Positions 8,123 through 17,522 of a stretch of 64,000 nucleotides of DNA are shown in pieces. How positions within the stretch are numbered: position 1 is the first letter of the stretch; each line of letters starts with the position of its first letter. Under the pieces are notes generated by a model that worked only from the letters and a program-made list of their open reading frames with translations, searched no databases and was not told where the DNA came from. The DNA lies in contig JAGLOP010000004.1 in assembly GCA_023138835.1 (NCBI GenBank), positions 1-64,000 of the forward strand, read 5' to 3'. The stretch is from Arcobacteraceae bacterium (GTDB taxonomy: Bacteria; Campylobacterota; Campylobacteria; Campylobacterales; Arcobacteraceae). The position numbers were made by a program, and so were the translations under genes.

Positions 8123-10261
8123 TTGGATTCTTTTTTAAATAATTTAAAAAATATAACTGATATTCAATCAGCTTCCAATGAGTTAGCATTAAAAATTAAT
8201 TTTAATGCAACAATTCAATCAGCACTTGTGTTTTGTATTAAAGCACATGAAAATCAATTTAGAAAAAGTGGTGAGCTTTATTCTGTTCACCCTATATTAG
8301 TCGCAGCAATTACAGCTTATTTTAGTAATGATGAAACTATGGTAATCGCTGCTTTACTTCATGATGTAGTTGAAGACACCCCTTATACTTTAGTAGATAT
8401 TACACTCCACTTTGGAGAAGATGTGGCACATATTGTTGATGGACTTACTAAAATTGTAGAGATAAGAGAGCATGAACTCACCGCTACAACCTCTAACGAA
8501 AAGTTATTAGCAGCTGCCTTGTCTTTTAGAAAGATGCTTGTGGCGTCTATTGATGATGTACGAGTTTTAGTAGTTAAACTTTGTGATAGAATTCATAATA
8601 TGTTAACTTTAGAAGCTTTACCACATGAAAAACAGTTAAGAATATCAGAAGAAACTCTTGTGGTATATGCTCCTATTGCTCATAGACTTGGTATCTCTAT
8701 TATTAAAAATACACTAGAAGACCTTGGTTTTTATTACTTGTATCCAAAAGAATATAAAGAGATTGATGAATATATTCAAAACTATCAACAAAAGATTCAA
8801 TTGGATTTTAATCATTTTGTATCACAAACTAAAGATATACTACAAAAAATGGGTTATGTGGATGGTAAAGTTCAGATTTTAAGCAGAATCAAACATCATT
8901 ATTCAATATATTTAAAAATGCAAAGAAAAGGTATTAGTATTGATGAAGTGCTGGACCTTCAGGCAATCAGGATTTTAGTAGAAAATGAGCTTGATTGTTA
9001 TAAAGCTTTAGGATTAATGCATATTGAATATAAGCCTTTAATAGCTAGATTTAAAGATTATATTGCGACACCTAAAGAAAATGGATATAAAACTATACAT
9101 ACTACGGTATTTCATAATTCAAAAATATACGAAGTACAAATCAGAACAGTTCAAATGCATAATATTGCTGAATATGGAGTTGCTGCTCATTGGAAATATA
9201 AGGGCAGAGATAATATATATGAAGATATAAATCTTGATTGGCTTCATGCTTTGGAATCCAACAGTGAAGATATAGAAGAATTTTATATTGATGCAAAGCA
9301 AGATTTATATAGTGATGAGATTGTTGTATATTCCCCCAAAGGTGATCTGTTTACCCTTCCTAGAGGAGCGACAGCATTTGATTTTGCTTATAAGATACAT
9401 ACAGATGTAGGGAACTATGCATTACAGGCAATTATCAATAAAGTAAAAAAACCACTTTTGACACAGTTAAACAGCGGTGATATCGTTTCAATTAAAACAG
9501 GAAAAAAACTAATACCAAGATGTAGTTGGATAGATATGGTAACTACAAGTAAATCTAAAAAATCTATTAAATATTTATGTTCTCAAAGATTAAAAGATAT
9601 TGATGAATTAACGGGAAGAAATATTATAAATACAATTTTTTCACGATTTGATAATACAGTTGCAGGGGCAATTGATATACATCAATTAAAAAAAGTACCA
9701 TTATTTTTAGATAATCTTAAAAATATAAAAAGAAATATTGAAAACAAGATTCGTAAAAAAAGTTTATTTGATAGAATTAAAGTACAAAATTTAAGTTTTA
9801 AAAGTTATACTTTTGACAATATAGTTATAAATTCAAATTTTAGTATAAATTTAGTATTATTTGACCATTGTTGTCATCCAAAATTTGGAGATGATATTGT
9901 AGCATTTAAAAAAGATAAAACAGCTATAATTCATCATAAATTATGTGATAATGCTTATGAAAAGATGAACTTAAATGAGCAAATGTTATTTTGTGAGTGG
10001 GTAAAATATAAATTTTATATATATAAGATGGTTGTCAGTTTACCTAATACAAGAGGGGAAATGGCAAAACTTTTAACATATATGGCTAAAGTAGAAGCAA
10101 CAATTTTATTTATAGAATATGGTAAAGATAAATATGCACAAAATCAGTATTGCGCAATAAATTTTGAAATTAATAATAAAAATCTTGAAGAAGTAAGAAA
10201 AATCGTAGAAAAGAAAACAAAAGTAATAGAGTTTTATTCTGCAAAAGATGCATATAAATAG
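8123..10261 (+). CDS. spoT: bifunctional (p)ppGpp synthetase/hydrolase
   Basis: A 712-residue RelA/SpoT homologue. The N-terminal HD hydrolase domain has 'AALLHDVVEDT' (HD...ED) near residues 75-90. The synthetase domain has 'RFKDYIATPKENGYKTIHT' near residues 310-330. A TGS domain follows ('VYSPKGDLFTLPRGATAFDFA') and the C-terminus is ACT-like. Hydrolase residues look intact, so it probably both makes and degrades the alarmone, as the single Rsh of this phylum does. The start is TTG at 8123 with AAGGA 5 bases upstream; no ATG fits. Co-transcribed with rpoZ and probably tyrS. Confidence 0.93.
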   Translation: MDSFLNNLKNITDIQSASNELALKINFNATIQSALVFCIKAHENQFRKSGELYSVHPILVAAITAYFSNDETMVIAALLHDVVEDTPYTLVDITLHFGEDVAHIVDGLTKIVEIREHELTATTSNEKLLAAALSFRKMLVASIDDVRVLVVKLCDRIHNMLTLEALPHEKQLRISEETLVVYAPIAHRLGISIIKNTLEDLGFYYLYPKEYKEIDEYIQNYQQKIQLDFNHFVSQTKDILQKMGYVDGKVQILSRIKHHYSIYLKMQRKGISIDEVLDLQAIRILVENELDCYKALGLMHIEYKPLIARFKDYIATPKENGYKTIHTTVFHNSKIYEVQIRTVQMHNIAEYGVAAHWKYKGRDNIYEDINLDWLHALESNSEDIEEFYIDAKQDLYSDEIVVYSPKGDLFTLPRGATAFDFAYKIHTDVGNYALQAIINKVKKPLLTQLNSGDIVSIKTGKKLIPRCSWIDMVTTSKSKKSIKYLCSQRLKDIDELTGRNIINTIFSRFDNTVAGAIDIHQLKKVPLFLDNLKNIKRNIENKIRKKSLFDRIKVQNLSFKSYTFDNIVINSNFSINLVLFDHCCHPKFGDDIVAFKKDKTAIIHHKLCDNAYEKMNLNEQMLFCEWVKYKFYIYKMVVSLPNTRGEMAKLLTYMAKVEATILFIEYGKDKYAQNQYCAINFEINNKNLEEVRKIVEKKTKVIEFYSAKDAYK

Positions 10262-10282
10262 GGAAAAGGTTATATAAACAGT

Positions 10283-11491
10283 ATGGAAAGTAAAATTAAA
10301 GAAGCACTAGAAGAGATACATAGAGGAACAGCTGAAATAATTGATGATAAAGCAATTGAAAAACTCGTAAGAGTTTATTATGAAAATGGTGAAAATTATT
10401 ATGTAAAAGCTGGATTTGATCCTACTGCACCTGATTTGCATTTGGGTCATACAGTATTACTTCAAAAATTGGCAATATTTCAAAAATATGGTGGAATCGT
10501 ACAGTTTTTAATAGGTGATTTTACTGCTATGATTGGTGATCCTACGGGTAAAAGCAGTACAAGAAAAGTTCTAAGTAAAGAAGATGTGTTACAAAATGCC
10601 CAAAGTTATAAAATGCAGGTTTTTAAAATACTGGATGAAAGTAAAACTCACATTGTATTTAACAGCGAATGGCTAAATGAACTCGGAGCTGCTGGTATGA
10701 TTGCACTTACATCAAATCTAACTGTTGCTAGAATGTTAGAGAGAGATGATTTTAGTAAAAGATTTGCCTCAAATACACCTATTGCCGTAAGTGAATTTAC
10801 ATATCCGCTTCTTCAGGGTTACGACAGTGTTGAATTAAAATCTGATATAGAGATTGGCGGTACTGATCAAAAATTTAATCTTCTTATGGGGAGACAACTT
10901 CAAAAATCATATAATATAAAAAAACAACAGGCAGTTTTAATGATGCCTATTTTAGAGGGACTCGACGGTGTTAACAAAATGTCTAAATCTCTTGGAAATT
11001 ATATAGGTGTTACAGATGAGCCAAATGATATGTTTGGAAAAGTTTTATCAATTTCAGATGAGTTGATGTGGAGATATTATGAACTTCTATCAACAAAAAG
11101 TTTAAAAAGTATAGAAGCACTAAAATGCGGTGTTGAGGATAAATCTTTGCATCCAAAAGCAGTTAAAGATATGTTGGCAATGGAGATTGTTGACAGATTT
11201 CATGGAAAAGGTGAGGGTGGAAAAGCAAAAGAAGAATTTACTAAAATATTTTCTAAAAAAGATGTTCCCACAGATATGAAAGAGTTTTATCTAAATGCGG
11301 GAGCCGGAATTTTGCAAGCACTTGTAGATTGTGGTTTAGAACCATCAACTTCACAAGCAAGACGAGATATTAAAGGTGGAGCAGTTAAACTTGACCAGAA
11401 AAAAGTGGAAGATGATAAATTAAATTTAGAAATAGGAGAGTTCGTTTTACAAAAAGGTAAAAAGAATTTTGTTAAAATAATAGTACGATAG
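10283..11491 (+). CDS. tyrS: tyrosyl-tRNA synthetase
   Basis: A 402-residue class I synthetase charging tRNA-Tyr. The signature motifs are 'PDLHLGH' (HIGH-like, near residue 50) and 'KMSKS' near residue 234. An S4 RNA-binding domain closes the C-terminus ('[15 protein letters not shown]'). The '[17 protein letters not shown]' segment binds tyrosine/adenylate. It is the long TyrRS type found in Campylobacterota. It follows spoT by 21 bases. Confidence 0.95.
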   Translation: MESKIKEALEEIHRGTAEIIDDKAIEKLVRVYYENGENYYVKAGFDPTAPDLHLGHTVLLQKLAIFQKYGGIVQFLIGDFTAMIGDPTGKSSTRKVLSKEDVLQNAQSYKMQVFKILDESKTHIVFNSEWLNELGAAGMIALTSNLTVARMLERDDFSKRFASNTPIAVSEFTYPLLQGYDSVELKSDIEIGGTDQKFNLLMGRQLQKSYNIKKQQAVLMMPILEGLDGVNKMSKSLGNYIGVTDEPNDMFGKVLSISDELMWRYYELLSTKSLKSIEALKCGVEDKSLHPKAVKDMLAMEIVDRFHGKGEGGKAKEEFTKIFSKKDVPTDMKEFYLNAGAGILQALVDCGLEPSTSQARRDIKGGAVKLDQKKVEDDKLNLEIGEFVLQKGKKNFVKIIVR

Positions 11492-11493
11492 TA

Positions 11494-11511
11494 ATGTGAC
11501 TTCTGTCACAT
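11494..11511. promoter_or_regulatory. perfect palindrome matching the CRP-type site TGTGA-N6-TCACA
   Basis: ATGTGAC-TTCT-GTCACAT has perfect 7-base arms and contains TGTGA-N6-TCACA exactly, the consensus of CRP-family regulators. It begins just past the tyrS stop and is centred about 67 bases before the likely transcription start of the flavoprotein gene at 11585, near the usual class I activator positions. Whether this organism's CRP/FNR-type proteins recognise this sequence is unknown. Confidence 0.5.
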
Positions 11512-11516
11512 CGTGA

Positions 11517-11549
11517 AAATGAATAATTTATAAAGTAAATTATTCATTT
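11517..11549. repeat. 14-base perfect inverted repeat
   Basis: Arms at 11517-11530 and 11536-11549 (AAATGAATAATTTA and its complement) surround a 5-base loop. It lies between the CRP-like palindrome and the -10 box, over the expected -35 region. It may be a second operator or an AT-rich terminator hairpin for tyrS; no U-run follows, which favours an operator role. Confidence 0.5.
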
Positions 11550-11557
11550 AGAACGGA

Positions 11558-11563
11558 TATAAT
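11558..11563 (+). promoter_or_regulatory. -10 element of the flavoprotein gene
   Basis: TATAAT lies 21 bases before the start codon at 11585. It is followed by AAAGGATA as ribosome-binding site. No good -35 hexamer is seen 17 bases upstream, where the inverted repeat sits, consistent with a regulated promoter. Confidence 0.55.
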
Positions 11564-11584
11564 AAGCATAAAAGGATAGATAAT

Positions 11585-12667
11585 ATGAAGCCATTAAAAA
11601 TAGGAAAATATACAATTGAAAAGCCAATTATTCAAGGTGGTATGGGTGTAGGTATCAGTTGGGACAAACTTTCAGGTACCGTATCAAAAGAGGGCGGTTT
11701 GGGAGTTCTTAGTTCAATAGGAAGCGGATATTATAAAAATAGAAAATATGCCCATAAGTTATTGCAAAATCGTCCTGTAGATTCTATTGAATTTAATTCA
11801 AAAGATGCCATGATTGCTATGGTAAAAGATGCAAGAGAAATTTGTGGTGATGCACCTTTGGCAGTTAATGTTTTATATGCTTCAAATGATTACGGCAGAG
11901 TTGTTCAAGATAGTTGTGAGGGTGGTGCTGATATTATTATTACAGGTGCCGGTCTTCCTATTAATATGCCCAGTTTTACTGTAGATTATCCGGATGTTGC
12001 TTTAATCCCGATTGTAAGTAGTGCTAGAGCTTTAAAACTTATTTGTAAAAAATGGAAAAGATACAATAAGCTTCCAGACGCAGTTATCGTTGAAGGACCT
12101 TTAAGCGGTGGACATCAAGGATTTGGTTATGATGATTGTTCAAAAGATGAATTTCAGTTGGAAGTTATTGTACCTCCTGTAATTGAAGAGGCAAAAAAAT
12201 GGGGAGATATTCCTGTAATTGCTGCTGGCGGTATTTGGGATAAAAATGATATAGATAAATTTCTTGATATGGGTTGTGCCGGTGTTCAGATGGCTACACG
12301 ATTTATAGGTACATATGAGTGTGATGCACATGATAATCTTAAGCAGGTATTATTAGATTGTAATGAAGAGGATATAGAGCTTTTAAAATCGCCAGTAGGT
12401 TATCCTGCACGAGGAATAAGAACAAAACTTTTAGATGATATTGATAATGGCACTGAGCCAAAGATTAAGTGTATAAGCAATTGTATAGTTCCTTGTAATC
12501 GTGGAGAAGAAGCAAAGCTAGTTAAACTTTGTGTTGCAGACAGGCTAGCTGATGCTCAAGATGGAAATATAGATACCGGTTTATTTTTTACCGGTTCAAA
12601 TGGTTATAAGCTGGATAAATTGATTAGCGTAAAAGAATTGATGGACAAATTAGTAAATGGTGAATAA
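11585..12667 (+). CDS. nitronate monooxygenase-like FMN protein
   Basis: A 360-residue TIM-barrel flavoprotein of the 2-nitropropane dioxygenase/FabK family (PF03060). 'PIIQGGMGVGISW' at the N-terminus, 'GPLSGGHQGF' near residue 175 and 'IPVIAAGGIWD' followed by 'GVQMATRFIGTYE' are the FMN-binding segments. A cysteine-containing C-terminal stretch ('CISNCIVPCNRG', near residues 295-310) is a feature of the bacterial subgroup often labelled nitronate monooxygenase; substrate unknown. Its own promoter region carries two palindromes, so expression is probably regulated separately from tyrS. It precedes the amidase gene by 5 bases. Confidence 0.78.
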   Translation: MKPLKIGKYTIEKPIIQGGMGVGISWDKLSGTVSKEGGLGVLSSIGSGYYKNRKYAHKLLQNRPVDSIEFNSKDAMIAMVKDAREICGDAPLAVNVLYASNDYGRVVQDSCEGGADIIITGAGLPINMPSFTVDYPDVALIPIVSSARALKLICKKWKRYNKLPDAVIVEGPLSGGHQGFGYDDCSKDEFQLEVIVPPVIEEAKKWGDIPVIAAGGIWDKNDIDKFLDMGCAGVQMATRFIGTYECDAHDNLKQVLLDCNEEDIELLKSPVGYPARGIRTKLLDDIDNGTEPKIKCISNCIVPCNRGEEAKLVKLCVADRLADAQDGNIDTGLFFTGSNGYKLDKLISVKELMDKLVNGE

Positions 12668-12672
12668 ATAAT

Positions 12673-13998
12673 TTGTTCACTTTTTTCAGATTAGTTTTTT
12701 TTACTCTTTTTGTTTTAGTTAATTTAGAAGCTGGTTCATATAAGCAGAATATTTCTAAATATAATGAAGCTAGAAAAAATTATGCTGTAATTATTGGTAA
12801 AAATAATAAACACAAAGAGATAAAATATCTGAAAAAATTGATATATTATGGTACTAAACTTAAAAAAAATGTTTCTAGATATAAAAAAGAATTAAAAAGG
12901 CTAGATAAAAATAGTATTATAACTGTTCCTGTAAAAAGAAAAGCTCCAAAAAGTAAATATTCAATTAAATCAGTTATTCAAAGTGACAATCAAATTACAA
13001 TTATGTTTAATAAAAATATAACAAAGAAAGATATTAGATATTTTACTAAAAAAGGTAAAGGAAACTTTCAATATATTTTTGACATAAACGGTAGATTTAA
13101 AGATGCTAAACCTACAATATTGATTATTAATGATATTGATAGAGTAAAAATAGTCCAATATAGATTTAAAACACTGCGGATATCTATAATTAATAAATAT
13201 AGATTAAAACCTATTTATATTATAGGGAATAAGAAAATTATAATACGCGTAAAATCAATTAAAAAAAGAAAAAAGAAAGTAGTATATATACCTTCAATTT
13301 CTACTAAAATAAAAAGAAAAACTATTGTAATTGATGCCGGTCACGGCGGCAAAGATGTTGGTGCAGTAGGGTCTTTTAGGCGATATGAAAAAACAGTTAC
13401 ATTAAATATAGGAAAATATTTATATAGAATATTAAAACAAAACGGATACAGTGTATATCTTACAAGAAGCCGGGATAAATATGTGAGTTTACGATATAGA
13501 ACAAAATTAGCTAATAGAAAAAATGCAGATATGTTTATATCTATACATGCTAATGCAGCGCCTAAATCAAAAGTAAGAACAGGAAGAGGTATTGAAACAT
13601 ATTTTTTATCTCCAGCTAGAAGCGCAAGGGCAAAAAGAGTTGCTGCAAAAGAAAATAAAGGTGATATGGGCTCTATGGGTTGGAGTTCTCAAAGTGCATT
13701 TTTAACAGTTTTAAACCAAGGAAAAATTACTGCATCAAATAAAATGGCAATAGATATTCAAAAAAACATGCTTTACAGTTTACGGCAAAGGTATGGTGCA
13801 AAAACAATTCGAGATGGAGGGGTTAGAGAAGGTCCTTTTTGGGTATTGGTCGGCGCTCAAATGCCGTCTGTTCTAATAGAAGTAGGTTATATATCACATC
13901 CTAGTGAAGGTAAAAGAATATATACTTCAAAGTATCAAAAACTTATATCTAAAGCCATCTCTAACGGGATAGATTCTTACTTCTTAAAAAATCAATAA
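12673..13998 (+). CDS. amiC: N-acetylmuramoyl-L-alanine amidase (amidase_3)
   Basis: A 441-residue exported peptidoglycan hydrolase. A signal peptide (about 22 residues) is followed by a very lysine-rich N-terminal half, and the zinc amidase domain starts near residue 213 with 'VIDAGHGGKDVGA'. Further active-site parts are 'SIHANAAP' and the catalytic glutamate in 'SVLIEVGYISHP'. It splits peptide stems from glycan strands during cell separation. The start is TTG at 12673 with only a weak ribosome-binding site, and it is probably coupled to the flavoprotein gene 5 bases upstream. The 3' end overlaps the convergent Nudix gene by 38 bases. Confidence 0.87.
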   Translation: MFTFFRLVFFTLFVLVNLEAGSYKQNISKYNEARKNYAVIIGKNNKHKEIKYLKKLIYYGTKLKKNVSRYKKELKRLDKNSIITVPVKRKAPKSKYSIKSVIQSDNQITIMFNKNITKKDIRYFTKKGKGNFQYIFDINGRFKDAKPTILIINDIDRVKIVQYRFKTLRISIINKYRLKPIYIIGNKKIIIRVKSIKKRKKKVVYIPSISTKIKRKTIVIDAGHGGKDVGAVGSFRRYEKTVTLNIGKYLYRILKQNGYSVYLTRSRDKYVSLRYRTKLANRKNADMFISIHANAAPKSKVRTGRGIETYFLSPARSARAKRVAAKENKGDMGSMGWSSQSAFLTVLNQGKITASNKMAIDIQKNMLYSLRQRYGAKTIRDGGVREGPFWVLVGAQMPSVLIEVGYISHPSEGKRIYTSKYQKLISKAISNGIDSYFLKNQ

Positions 13999-14413
13999 CT
14001 TCTATTATAAGTTTTGATTGCTTTTTTTTAATAGGGGGGAGTTGCTCAATATTAAAAAATTTAACTTCTTGATTTTCCCAAGACAAATGCTTGCTTTCTA
14101 AAATATCATTTATAAAAAATGAGCCTATATTATGCATCTCATGTATATTATTTGCATTAACTAAGTAGATTCCTATATCTTTTTCATCATTTAACTGTTC
14201 AAAATATTGTGCAAAATATTTAAGAGGTATTTTTATACTGCTTTCTTCAAAAAATTCTCTTTGAGCAGTTTGTTTTTTTGACTCGCTATTTTCTTTAACA
14301 CCTTTTAAAAAACCCCACTTTTCTTTGCTTGAAGTGGCTTTACATAATAAAATTTTAATAGTGTCTTTTTTTACTTTGTATAAACAAATACCATAAGCTT
14401 TAATTTTTATCAT
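13961..14413 (-). CDS. Nudix hydrolase
   Basis: A 150-residue protein with a clear Nudix box near residues 39-61: G-x5-E-x7-REFFEE-x-S, with serine where the usual glycine stands before the last hydrophobic residue. The family cleaves nucleoside-diphosphate-linked compounds; this could be a housecleaning enzyme or RppH/Ap4A-type, but the substrate cannot be read from the sequence. It is convergent with the amidase gene and overlaps its end. The next upstream minus-strand gene begins 50 bases away. Confidence 0.8.
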   Translation of the reverse strand: MIKIKAYGICLYKVKKDTIKILLCKATSSKEKWGFLKGVKENSESKKQTAQREFFEESSIKIPLKYFAQYFEQLNDEKDIGIYLVNANNIHEMHNIGSFFINDILESKHLSWENQEVKFFNIEQLPPIKKKQSKLIIEVIDFLRSKNLSR

Positions 14414-14465
14414 AGTTTATTATACCAAATCAAAATTAAAATATACGCTTAATTTTGATTTGCTG

Positions 14466-15530
14466 TTAGTTAATTTTTTTTGTATACAATATATATTTAA
14501 ATAAAAATAATATTAATAAAGGAAGTATAATAGCCAATTCAGGAAGAATAACTCCACCAGAAGAGAGTTTTTGCAGTAAAAATAAAATCCCCCAAATTGT
14601 CAGTGTTGAAAAAATAGAAATTGATATAAATTGTCCCATATTAAAAAATCTACTACTAATGCCGCTGTATAAAAATATTAAAACTATCATTGGAATTACA
14701 AAAAATGGAGTAAATATATGTGAATACAATATCGCTTTAATTTTATTTGTATTGAAATCTTGATTTTCAAGTAATACTATTGCATAAATTGCATCCATAA
14801 TAGAGAAGTAATTTTTTGCCTTATAAACATTATTAATAATTTTTGGTTCAAACCCTTCTAAAGTATAAAGAAATTTTTCATAAGATATTTCTAGTTTTGA
14901 TGTATCCCAGTTGATAGTTTCAGGTTTTCTAATAATTTTAGCATCTATAACATACCATTTCTTATTTTGATAATAAGCTTTTGATGCAATAATAGTTTCA
15001 ATTATATTATTATCTTTTATTTTATAAATATGAACATCTATGGCTTTCTTTTCAATAGGATAAAGCTTTTTAAAATAGACAAAATAATCATTATATTTTA
15101 GAAAAATATCATTTTTTTCACTTATAAAAAATTCATTATTTAATATTTTTGATTTTTGTTCGTAAGAATAAGCCAGTGGTGTAGTTTGAAGTCCAATTAA
15201 AATAATTGTTATAAGTATAGAAATATTTACAATCGGTTTTAATAAAGCTTTTTTTGAAATTCCTAATGAATAAAAGCTTACCAATTCATTATTTTTAATA
15301 AAAACAGTTAAAGTAATAATCCATCCAAAAATAATAGATAAGGGTAGAGTGATAGTTAAAGTAAAAAATCCATTATAAAGTAAATATAAAAGCTGTAAAT
15401 TTGCTGATGGCGGCAAATTTTTCATATTTTGCAAGAAGTCAATCCCTATAAAAAAGATTTCGAGTGAAAGTAGAATTATAAAAAAATATTTTAAATATTT
15501 ACTTAAAAGATATTGTGTAAAAATACTCAT
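14466..15530 (-). CDS. LptF/LptG-family lipopolysaccharide export permease
   Basis: A 354-residue YjgP/YjgQ-type permease: two hydrophobic helices near the N-terminus and a pair near residues 60-110, a periplasmic jellyroll-like domain in the middle, and three helices at the C-terminus. Together with LptB and a second permease it extracts lipopolysaccharide from the inner membrane. Whether it is LptF or LptG is not clear. The start codon overlaps the pth stop by 4 bases, so translation is coupled. Confidence 0.82.
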   Translation of the reverse strand: MSIFTQYLLSKYLKYFFIILLSLEIFFIGIDFLQNMKNLPPSANLQLLYLLYNGFFTLTITLPLSIIFGWIITLTVFIKNNELVSFYSLGISKKALLKPIVNISILITIILIGLQTTPLAYSYEQKSKILNNEFFISEKNDIFLKYNDYFVYFKKLYPIEKKAIDVHIYKIKDNNIIETIIASKAYYQNKKWYVIDAKIIRKPETINWDTSKLEISYEKFLYTLEGFEPKIINNVYKAKNYFSIMDAIYAIVLLENQDFNTNKIKAILYSHIFTPFFVIPMIVLIFLYSGISSRFFNMGQFISISIFSTLTIWGILFLLQKLSSGGVILPELAIILPLLILFLFKYILYTKKIN

Positions 15531-16087
15531 TTATTATTCTTTTTTGAAAATTTAGATTTAACTTCAATCAGAGGCATATTTTGTAATGCTTTAATAGATT
15601 CTATCGCGTGTGATATTATCTCATCAAGGCACTTAAATTCTTCTTTAGAAAAATCACTTAATACCCAATTACTAATTTGACTTTTATCATCAGGCTTTCC
15701 AATTCCTATACGAACTCTTAGATAATCTTTTCCAAGATGACTATCAATTGAACGAAGTCCATTATGACCGCCGTGCCCACCGTCTATTTTAAATTTTATA
15801 GTTCCAAAAGGCAAATCTAAATCATCATGAATAATAATGATATTTTCATTTTCTATATTATAATATTGTGCAATTGAAATTATTGATTGACCTGATTCAT
15901 TCATAAAAGTTTGTGGTTTTATTAAAAGTATCTCTTGTGATTTGAAAACTTCAGCTTGGAAGTTTGATTTATTGATTTTTGTAAGGTTTAGACTTTTGGT
16001 TATCTCATCGATAACCATAAAGCCTATATTATGTCTAGTATTTTTATATTTATTACCTGGATTACCAAGCCCAGCAATTAAAAACAT
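15527..16087 (-). CDS. pth: peptidyl-tRNA hydrolase
   Basis: A 186-residue enzyme that frees tRNA from peptidyl-tRNA dropped by stalled ribosomes. 'AGLGNPGNKYKNTRHNIGFM' holds Asn10 and catalytic His of the family, and 'KPQTFMNESGQS' and 'DDLDLPFGTIK' are further conserved segments. It lies 19 bases after rplY, the frequent rplY-pth pairing in bacteria, and overlaps the LptF/G gene. Confidence 0.95.
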   Translation of the reverse strand: MFLIAGLGNPGNKYKNTRHNIGFMVIDEITKSLNLTKINKSNFQAEVFKSQEILLIKPQTFMNESGQSIISIAQYYNIENENIIIIHDDLDLPFGTIKFKIDGGHGGHNGLRSIDSHLGKDYLRVRIGIGKPDDKSQISNWVLSDFSKEEFKCLDEIISHAIESIKALQNMPLIEVKSKFSKKNNK

Positions 16088-16106
16088 GTAGTTTAACTAA
16101 ATTCTA

Positions 16107-16643
16107 CTACTTAGTTTTAATTACACCAACAACTGGTACACTTGGGTGTAAGAAACACTCAACACCATTTGATAATTCAAGGTCTTTTACTAAAAAGTTA
16201 TCACCTGCATCTAAATCATCAATTACAAAATGAAAAGTTTCCGGTAAATTTTCAATTGTACATTTAACTGGTACTCTTTGTTTATGAAATACAAACATAC
16301 CTTTGTTTTTAAGACCTTTTGGAGTTCCTTCAACTGTTACAGGCACACTGTAAGTTGCTCTAACACCTGGTATTGCTACCATTAAATCTACATGTATCAA
16401 TCCATTGTTAATTGGCTCTGATTGATAATCTTGAATTACTACTTTATGAGTATTTGCTCCAACTTTTACCTCAAATGCAATTGTCTCTTTGCTTTTCATT
16501 GCTCTAATAAATTCATTTGATTTAAATGCTGCATTTACGTTTTCGAAACCTTTTCCGTAAATGTTAGCAATTAGATAACCATCTCGTCTTAACTGTTTTG
16601 TCGATTGTTTGTCGATACTCTCTCTAACTATACCTTCTAACAT
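16107..16643 (-). CDS. rplY: 50S ribosomal protein L25 (Ctc/TL5 type)
   Basis: A 178-residue L25 of the long form: an N-terminal 5S rRNA-binding domain beginning 'MLEGIVRESIDKQSTKQLRRDGYLIANIYG' in part, then the C-terminal beta domain containing 'TVEGTPKGLKNKG' and 'PVKCTIENLPE'. A ribosome-binding site (AAAGGAAG) precedes the start. Probably the first gene of rplY-pth-lptF/G. Confidence 0.93.
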   Translation of the reverse strand: MLEGIVRESIDKQSTKQLRRDGYLIANIYGKGFENVNAAFKSNEFIRAMKSKETIAFEVKVGANTHKVVIQDYQSEPINNGLIHVDLMVAIPGVRATYSVPVTVEGTPKGLKNKGMFVFHKQRVPVKCTIENLPETFHFVIDDLDAGDNFLVKDLELSNGVECFLHPSVPVVGVIKTK

Positions 16644-16691
16644 AGTTCTTCCTTTATTTTAAATTAGGTTGCGATTGTACTCAAAAATTCT

Positions 16692-17522
16692 TTAATATTT
16701 GTTTAAACCAAGTACCAATAATGCATCTTTGTAAATAGGCTCATCAATAAATCCATATTTTAAATCACTAAATCCCGTAATTCCTAAACTTTTTTGCTGT
16801 TCAAAAATTTCTTTTATATATTTTGCTTTTAAAATTTCATCTTCACTTATTCCAAAAATTTCATTAGCTATTCGTACTTGTGCAGGGCTGATGCAGCTTT
16901 TGCAACTAAATCCCATCTTTTTTTCTTTTTTACACCACTGCGTAAATTTATCTGTATCTTTATAATCTTGAAAGGTAAAAGATACTGCTTTAAATCCGGC
17001 AATATGTGAATCAATTAAAAATTTACTTAATATATAGTCAATAGTTGGATTATCTAATTCTAACAAAGATTGTGGAAGTCCTAAAGACTCTAGCATATCC
17101 AAAATACCTAAATATACTGTAGTGACTCTTTTTTCACATTTTAGTTTTGATAAATTGTCAAGAGCTTCTTTTGTTTCAATAGATAAATGAACTTCTATTG
17201 TCTCATCGATAAGTTCAAGAGCTTTTTCTACATCTTCAATTGTTCTTATTTTTGATACTCTAATGGCATTGGGTCTTAGAGTATTTATCACTTTTATCTC
17301 ATCACATCCCGTTGAAGATAAAGGATTTATTCTAACTACTATTTGTTTATTGGCTACTCTTAATCCGTTAGAACCAAATTTTTTCAATAAAAGTTCAAGA
17401 GCATACTTTTTATCAAAAACTCCATCTTCAAGATTGATAATTGCAATACCACATTTTAAATCGTTTATTTTATCTAGATGTTTCTCTTTATCTCCTGCTA
17501 CCATTAAACTTGAAGTTATCAT
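16692..17522 (-). CDS. CitE-like HpcH/HpaI aldolase/lyase
   Basis: A 276-residue TIM-barrel protein of the citrate-lyase beta/HpcH family: 'SLMVAGDKEKHLDKI' at the N-terminus, 'IAIINLEDGV' with the metal-binding acidic residue, 'RINPLSSTGCDEI', and 'AVSFTFQDYKD' later. Family members split citramalyl-, malyl- or citryl-CoA, or act on malate-type esters. No citrate lyase alpha/gamma or CoA-transferase genes lie nearby, so the substrate is open. The start codon shares one base with the stop of the upstream cytochrome gene. Confidence 0.72.
   Translation of the reverse strand: MITSSLMVAGDKEKHLDKINDLKCGIAIINLEDGVFDKKYALELLLKKFGSNGLRVANKQIVVRINPLSSTGCDEIKVINTLRPNAIRVSKIRTIEDVEKALELIDETIEVHLSIETKEALDNLSKLKCEKRVTTVYLGILDMLESLGLPQSLLELDNPTIDYILSKFLIDSHIAGFKAVSFTFQDYKDTDKFTQWCKKEKKMGFSCKSCISPAQVRIANEIFGISEDEILKAKYIKEIFEQQKSLGITGFSDLKYGFIDEPIYKDALLVLGLNKY

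Noticed and set aside
13961-13998. Overlap of the amidase and Nudix genes as a sign that one is wrongly called
   Set aside because: Both proteins show complete family motifs up to the overlap, and convergent 3' overlaps recur in this dense genome (ABC/upp, CHAD/hypB).
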